Assembly (NCBI RefSeq): GCF_000355805.1
Contig: NZ_CM001837.1
Location: 879,408-943,407 of the forward strand
Direction of reading: 5' to 3'
Source of the DNA: Dokdonia sp. PRO95
Lineage (GTDB): Bacteria; Bacteroidota; Bacteroidia; Flavobacteriales; Flavobacteriaceae
Length of the DNA stretch: 64,000 nucleotides
In this document: in pieces, positions 60,284-64,000 of the stretch
Layout: the number at the start of each line of letters is the position of its first letter
Numbering within the stretch: position 1 is the stretch's first letter
Program-made: the position numbers and the translations under genes
Notes under the pieces: generated by a model
The model's database searches: none
What the model was told of the DNA's origin: nothing
Seen by the model: the letters and a program-made list of their open reading frames with translations, nothing else

Positions 60284-60886
60284 TTAGGTATTCGCTTTCG
60301 CGAAAGCGTTTTTCATCTCAATAAATGCTGCTACGGGATCATCTGCATTCCATATGCCGCCTAGCGCTCCTACTCCTTTAAAACCAAGCTTTAGTGCTTC
60401 TGGAGTTGTGGTTGCATTGATTCCTCCCATACCAACAATATCTTTTTTGATGTGACGCACATCAAAACCTCTTCCTTGCATATCACTCTTAGAAATTGCC
60501 GAAAAAACAGGACTTAATAACGTATACTCAAAACGTACTGCTTGCGACGCTAGATCTTCTGGCTCATGATAAGAGGAAGACACGATATTATCTTTACTAG
60601 TAAATGAATTTACGTAGGCTTCTAAACCATCACCTTGCGCTCTCCACATCGCTTCTTCTAGATGCACGCCCTTAATATTAAACTGACCACACAGCTCTTT
60701 ATGAAAGTTATGCGTCATTATACGATTATGATATGCACTATCAACCTTTTTCAGGTATGCTATGTGATCATCAAGACTCGCATTTGGTTTTCTAAGATGA
60801 AAATGAGATAGCCCAGCTTCAAATAGATGATGCAGCGTGGCAATCTCGTATTCACTCGTTTCCTCAGGAGAAATTAATATGATCAT
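60284..60886 (-). CDS. Thiamine phosphate synthase-like protein (ThiE/TenI)
   Basis: A 200-residue TIM-barrel protein of the ThiE/TenI group (GLSHFHLRKPNASLDDHIAYLKK, then GVHLEE, SSSYHEPEDLA, EYTLLSPVFSAISKSD and GMGGINATT). ThiE couples HMP-PP and HET-P to thiamine phosphate, and TenI-like members isomerise the thiazole. The region after HLR lacks a few residues of canonical ThiE, so the reaction is uncertain. No other thi gene is near. It directly abuts trxA. A palindrome copy encodes the last residues (NAFAKANT), so the C-terminus itself derives from it. Confidence 0.85.
   Translation of the reverse strand: MIILISPEETSEYEIATLHHLFEAGLSHFHLRKPNASLDDHIAYLKKVDSAYHNRIMTHNFHKELCGQFNIKGVHLEEAMWRAQGDGLEAYVNSFTSKDNIVSSSYHEPEDLASQAVRFEYTLLSPVFSAISKSDMQGRGFDVRHIKKDIVGMGGINATTTPEALKLGFKGVGALGGIWNADDPVAAFIEMKNAFAKANT
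60293..60308. repeat. Iterated palindrome, copy 18
   Basis: Perfect CGCTTTCGCGAAAGCG covering the last codons of the ThiE-like gene, read as AFAKA, two residues before the C-terminus. Confidence 0.95.
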
Positions 60887-61183
60887 CTATGCAGTTTTTA
60901 CCACTTCAACAATCGCACTTTTCTCTAGCACTCCAGATTGTCTCCACACTTGCTTACCACCTTTATAAAGGATCATAGTAGGTACTCCGCGCACATTATA
61001 CTGTGCAGCAAGCGGCTGATTTTTATCTACGTCTATTTTTACAATTTTTACTTGGTCACCTAGCTCGTCTTTTACTTGTTCTAGAATAGGCCCGAGTGTT
61101 TTACAAGGTCCACACCATGTTGCATAAAAGTCTACTAAGACAGGAGTTTCAGATTGGATTATATCAAAAAAAGATGATTTCAT
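60887..61183 (-). CDS. trxA: Thioredoxin
   Basis: A 98-residue thioredoxin with active site WCGPC (Cys24, Cys27) in VLVDFYATWCGPCKTLGP, the buried Asp in VDFYAT and the cis-Pro in GVPTMILYKGG. No signal peptide, so cytosolic. The ThiE-like start codon follows its stop immediately. Confidence 0.96.
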   Translation of the reverse strand: MKSSFFDIIQSETPVLVDFYATWCGPCKTLGPILEQVKDELGDQVKIVKIDVDKNQPLAAQYNVRGVPTMILYKGGKQVWRQSGVLEKSAIVEVVKTA

Positions 61184-61467
61184 CGTTGTGTATATTTTAG
61201 ATTTTTTGAAATATAATGAAATACCTCTGTACCACTAATGGCTTTAAGAGATTTATAACCTTAGTCGTTTTTGATGTTTGTTCCTTAATATATAAACTAG
61301 CACATTTTTGAACCAGTAAATACCCTCAAAACTACTCGCATTTACAGCTCTAATTCTCAAACATCTCTCTTCACATTTTTTAACAATGGACGGTTAAGGT
61401 TTATTAATTGCTTTTACAAAAAGGTAGTTTCAAATTATCTTTAAGTAAACATTTAAAAATTAAAATC
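61184..61467. other. Intergenic region between trxA and a 47-residue gene
   Basis: Divergent spacer. TATCTTTA (61436-61443) is a -7-like element 24 nt before the ATG at 61468. AAAGGTAGTT at 61420-61429 also occurs upstream of the DUF2383 gene (4321-4330). No further structure seen. Confidence 0.35.
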
Positions 61468-61611
61468 ATGAGTAATACAACACCTAATCCAGAGAAAACT
61501 AGCAAGAAAGAACAGGCGATTAATCTAGAGGCAACTCACGGCAAAGAGATTAATAATCAGGTAAAAGATAAAAAAGAGTTTACCCAGCCACGAGATAATC
61601 TAAAGAGTTAA
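61468..61611 (+). CDS. 47-residue hydrophilic protein
   Basis: A 47-residue protein from ATG 61468 (MSNTTPNPEKTSKKEQAINL, ending QPRDNLKS). The frame is open upstream to a TTG at 61408, but the ATG, with a -7-like element 24 nt before it, is preferred. It is rich in Lys, Glu, Asn and Gln with no hydrophobic segment, so probably disordered. It is followed by a strong terminator, so it is a genuine short transcript. Function unknown; possibly a stress or starvation product. Confidence 0.65.
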   Translation: MSNTTPNPEKTSKKEQAINLEATHGKEINNQVKDKKEFTQPRDNLKS

Positions 61612-61630
61612 TCACTCACTGTATATAAGA

Positions 61631-61662
61631 AACCCCGAAGAAATAATCTTCGGGGTTTTTTA
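61631..61662 (+). terminator. Terminator after the 47-residue gene
   Basis: AACCCCGAAG/CTTCGGGGTT, a 10-bp perfect stem (61631-61640, 61648-61657), followed by a T-run. Confidence 0.9.
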
Positions 61663-61664
61663 TG

Positions 61665-63575
61665 TTATAATAGTGCGTTGTCCTTTACACTCTGTACAAC
61701 TTCAGGATTAAGAAGTGTACTTATATCCCCTAGATTATCTCCTTCCCCAGAGGCAATCTTGCGCAGTATACGTCGCATGATTTTACCAGATCGTGTTTTA
61801 GGTAATCCATTTGTAAATTGAATTTTATCCAGCTTTGCTATCGGGCCTATTTTTTCTGTGATAAGCTGATTAATTTCCTTGCGTAAATTATCATGATCAC
61901 GTCCTTCACCAGTCTCCTTTAAAGTTACATAACCGTACAAAGCATTTCCTTTAATAGTATGAGGAAAACCTACAATTGCACTTTCGGCAACAGCTGGATG
62001 TTCATTAATAGCATCTTCTATAGGTGCTGTACCCAGGTTGTGACCAGAAACGATAATGACATCATCTACACGTCCCGTGATTCTATAATAACCCGTTGCA
62101 TCTCTTAAAGCGCCATCTCCAGTAAAATACATATTATCAAATGCCGAAAAATACGTGTCTTTATACCTTTTGTGATCACCCCATATCGTTCTAGCTATAC
62201 TAGGCCATGGAAATTTAATACACAACCTTCCTTCTACTTGGTTTCCTTTTATTTCTTTCCCTTGTTCATCCATTAAACAGGGTTGTATCCCTGGTAAAGG
62301 CAAAGTTGCAAATGTGGGAATTGTAGGCGTTGCAAAAGGGATAGGACTAATCATAATTCCACCGTTTTCCGTTTGAAACCAGCTATCAACAATTGGACAT
62401 TTTTTCTTCCCTATATTATCATTATACCAGTGCCAAGCTTCCTCATTTATGGGTTCGCCTACGGTTCCTAAAACCTTGAGAGATGACAAATCATACTTCT
62501 CTACATAACTCAAGTTCTCCTTGGCAAGTGCTCTTATCGCTGTGGGTGCTGTATAAAATTGGTTTACTTGATGTTTATCTATTATTTCCCAAAAGCGTCC
62601 CCAGTCTGGAAAACTTGGAACTCCTTCATAAAGTACAGAGGTGGCACCATTTGCAAGTGGCCCGTAGACAATATAACTATGCCCAGTAATCCATCCTATA
62701 TCTGCACTACACCAGTACACATCATCCTCTCTATATTGGAATACATTTTTAAATGTATATGCACTATACACCATATATCCCGCGGTAGTGTGCAACATTC
62801 CCTTAGGTTGCCCTGTAGAACCAGAAGTGTATAATATAAAAAGAGAATCCTCTGCTTCCATAGTTTCGGCAGGGCATTCTGTTGATGCCTCCTTTAACAG
62901 TGGTGCTACCCACTCATCACGCCCCTCTTTCATTACTACATCACCACCAGTGCGCTTAACAACAAGCACGCTCTCCACAGATGGCGTATTTTCTAATGCA
63001 TCATCTACAATACATTTAAGGTCAATTGTTTTATTACCACGATAGGAGCCATCACTTGTAATCACCATCTTACAGCTTGCATCATTGATACGCGTGCTCA
63101 ATGCAGTACTAGAAAAGCCAGCAAATACTACCGAATGTACTGCTCCTATACGCGCACAGGCAAGCATAGATACCGCAAGTTCTGGTATCATGGGTACATA
63201 AATACACACACGATCACCGCGCGTCACACCTTTACCCTTAAGCACATTTGCAAACTTGCACACGCGTTCATGGAGGTCTTTATAAGTAATATGTTCGGCA
63301 GGATCTTCAGGGTTATTGGGCTCAAAGAGCAATGCGGTTTTATTACCACGAGTATAGAGATGCCTATCGAGACAATTTTCTGTAATATTTAATTGGGCTC
63401 CATCAAACCACTTTACTTCTGGCTTTTTAAAATCCCATTCTAATACGGTATCCCAGCGCTTTCGCCAAACAAAATTTTCTTCGGCAATTTCTTCCCAGAA
63501 CTGCTCAGGCTTATCTACAGACTTTTGGTAGACTTGAAAATACTCTTGTAGACCTTTTATGTGGTAATTACTCAT
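61665..63575 (-). CDS. acsA: Acetyl-CoA synthetase
   Basis: A 636-residue AMP-forming acyl-CoA synthetase. The AMP-binding P-loop is LYTSGSTGQPKG, with the A3/A5-type motifs WFQTENGG and the aspartate of the GDGALRD region. GRVDDVIIVSGHNLGTAPIEDA and the C-terminal LPKTRSGKIMRRILRK hold the CoA region and the acetylation-sensitive Lys. The N-terminal YFQVYQKSVDKPEQFWEEIAEE and KWFDGAQLNITENCLDRH are acetyl-CoA synthetase features rather than general acyl-CoA ligase. It activates acetate for the TCA cycle or lipids. It ends 53 nt from the 47-residue gene, convergent. Confidence 0.97.
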   Translation of the reverse strand: MSNYHIKGLQEYFQVYQKSVDKPEQFWEEIAEENFVWRKRWDTVLEWDFKKPEVKWFDGAQLNITENCLDRHLYTRGNKTALLFEPNNPEDPAEHITYKDLHERVCKFANVLKGKGVTRGDRVCIYVPMIPELAVSMLACARIGAVHSVVFAGFSSTALSTRINDASCKMVITSDGSYRGNKTIDLKCIVDDALENTPSVESVLVVKRTGGDVVMKEGRDEWVAPLLKEASTECPAETMEAEDSLFILYTSGSTGQPKGMLHTTAGYMVYSAYTFKNVFQYREDDVYWCSADIGWITGHSYIVYGPLANGATSVLYEGVPSFPDWGRFWEIIDKHQVNQFYTAPTAIRALAKENLSYVEKYDLSSLKVLGTVGEPINEEAWHWYNDNIGKKKCPIVDSWFQTENGGIMISPIPFATPTIPTFATLPLPGIQPCLMDEQGKEIKGNQVEGRLCIKFPWPSIARTIWGDHKRYKDTYFSAFDNMYFTGDGALRDATGYYRITGRVDDVIIVSGHNLGTAPIEDAINEHPAVAESAIVGFPHTIKGNALYGYVTLKETGEGRDHDNLRKEINQLITEKIGPIAKLDKIQFTNGLPKTRSGKIMRRILRKIASGEGDNLGDISTLLNPEVVQSVKDNALL

Positions 63576-63951
63576 TATGTATCTATTTGATTGATAAAAG
63601 ATATAGAGTATGACGCTAATAATGAAAACATTTAACGCTTTCGCGAAAGCGTACTAAAGACAAACCACCTTAATATTATCATAAATGCAAAATCTCAACT
63701 AGTTAAGGCTCAAATATGCAACAGAACACCTTTTTATAACATCAAAATTATTCATTACTGATAATTAGCGGCTTACAAAAAATTTAAAATCAATCTTAAT
63801 AAATAAAAAAACTCATCAAACATCTCAAACAATCGGTGAAAAGCAGTATTTTTTAGATTAAAAGAATATTATTAGTTAATTAAATACATTTTCTGATGTA
63901 ACAACTGCTCTAGGGGCAATTGCTTAAATTTTAATTCCCAAATCAATATTT
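63576..63951. other. 376-bp gene-free region upstream of acs
   Basis: AT-rich. It holds one palindrome copy (63636-63651) and no other motif I can support; TATCTTTT on the minus strand is a weak -7 candidate for acs. Confidence 0.5.
63636..63651. repeat. Iterated palindrome, copy 19
   Basis: Perfect CGCTTTCGCGAAAGCG, intergenic, 60 nt upstream of acs; extends to ACGC...GCGT. Confidence 0.95.
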
Positions 63952-64000
63952 ATGACTAGACTAACCATACTACTGCTAGTTGTTTTAAGCACTGTATACT
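63952..64000 (+). CDS. Start of an exported protein (truncated by window edge)
   Basis: ATG at 63952 followed by TRLTILLLVVLSTVY: 16 residues of a hydrophobic signal-like segment, cut at the window end. Family cannot be told. Confidence 0.5.
   Translation, partial: MTRLTILLLVVLSTVY

Noticed and set aside
61408-61467. TTG start of the 47-residue protein
   Set aside because: The ATG at 61468 has a better context, and a -7-like element lies between them.
63456-63470. CGCTTTCGCC in acs as another palindrome copy
   Set aside because: Only the left half matches; the right arm is absent, so it is a chance partial match.
1147-63651. The palindromes as parS, dif, Chi or KOPS-type sites
   Set aside because: parS and dif are few and local; Chi and KOPS are asymmetric and strand-biased. 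A self-complementary motif every 3 kb fits none of them.
1147-63651. The palindromes as transposon or MITE ends
   Set aside because: Copies are only 14-20 bp, unlinked in pairs, without conserved flanking sequence or target duplications, and many lie in intact reading frames.
1-64000. tRNA, rRNA, CRISPR or prophage signals
   Set aside because: No cloverleaf, repeat-spacer array or phage structural or integrase genes were seen.

Overview
The window is a gene-dense, low-GC chromosomal segment of a bacterium in the Bacteroidota, almost certainly a marine Flavobacteriaceae. The evidence is the promoter signals of TAnnTTTG type with weak Shine-Dalgarno sequences, two large TonB-dependent receptors with carboxypeptidase-like N-terminal domains, SucA with a Bacteroidota-type N-terminus, flavobacterial lipoprotein families (DUF6252-, DUF5689-, DUF3108- and DUF4230-like), and a DnaE with an N-terminal proofreading exonuclease. 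A Dokdonia/Krokinobacter-like genus is a guess from overall impression only. No rRNA, tRNA, CRISPR array, prophage or insertion sequence was seen.

Layout. 1-3.1 kb: a partial glutaryl-CoA-dehydrogenase-like gene and the rpsP-rimM-trmN translation operon. 3.2-9.4 kb: a lipoprotein, a ferritin-like DUF2383 protein and the exonuclease-DnaE fusion. 9.4-12.9 kb: a small unknown gene, a tiny acidic lipoprotein and a TPR histidine kinase/response regulator pair bracketed by a near-identical 19-bp repeat. 13.1-17.2 kb: sucB and sucA. 17.3-25.3 kb: two envelope proteins, then an operon-like run hflX-udk-divIC-methylmalonyl-CoA mutase (small subunit, embedded lipoprotein, large subunit)-yciI. 25.4-31.9 kb: two endonuclease/exonuclease/phosphatase proteins flanking a DUF5689 lipoprotein and a TonB receptor, a plausible nucleic-acid or phosphate-ester scavenging locus. 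32-35.8 kb: a small membrane protein and an Oar-like receptor. 35.9-43.8 kb: pgi, an M23 peptidase, and a Trp/Tyr degradation set (tryptophan dioxygenase, hpd, hmgA) with two membrane or envelope proteins. 44-51.6 kb: a complete 4-hydroxyproline degradation operon (epimerase, FAD oxidoreductase, deaminase, semialdehyde dehydrogenase, plus DUF885 and DUF1272 proteins) with a divergent AraC regulator. 51.7-54.1 kb: a response regulator/CHASE3 kinase/response regulator module. 54.1-58.4 kb: a tightly packed operon with a membrane-anchored MutS-like ATPase. 58.5-64 kb: an envelope protein, a tiny charged protein, a ThiE-like enzyme, thioredoxin, a 47-residue protein and acs.

The metabolic genes converge on central carbon. 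Hydroxyproline ends in 2-oxoglutarate (substrate of SucAB), Tyr in fumarate plus acetoacetate, methylmalonyl-CoA mutase links propionyl units to succinyl-CoA, and Acs activates acetate. This suits a protein- and peptide-degrading heterotroph.

The most striking signal is not a gene. A perfect 14-bp palindrome, GCTTTCGCGAAAGC (usually extended to CGCTTTCGCGAAAGCG), occurs 19 times in 64 kb, against about 0.0001 expected by base composition. Sixteen copies lie inside coding sequences, in all three possible frames (AFAKA, LSRK, FRES). Copies are never closer than about 1.3 kb, and 11 of 18 intervals fall between 2.7 and 3.55 kb. It looks like a genome-wide HIP1-like iterated palindrome of unknown function.
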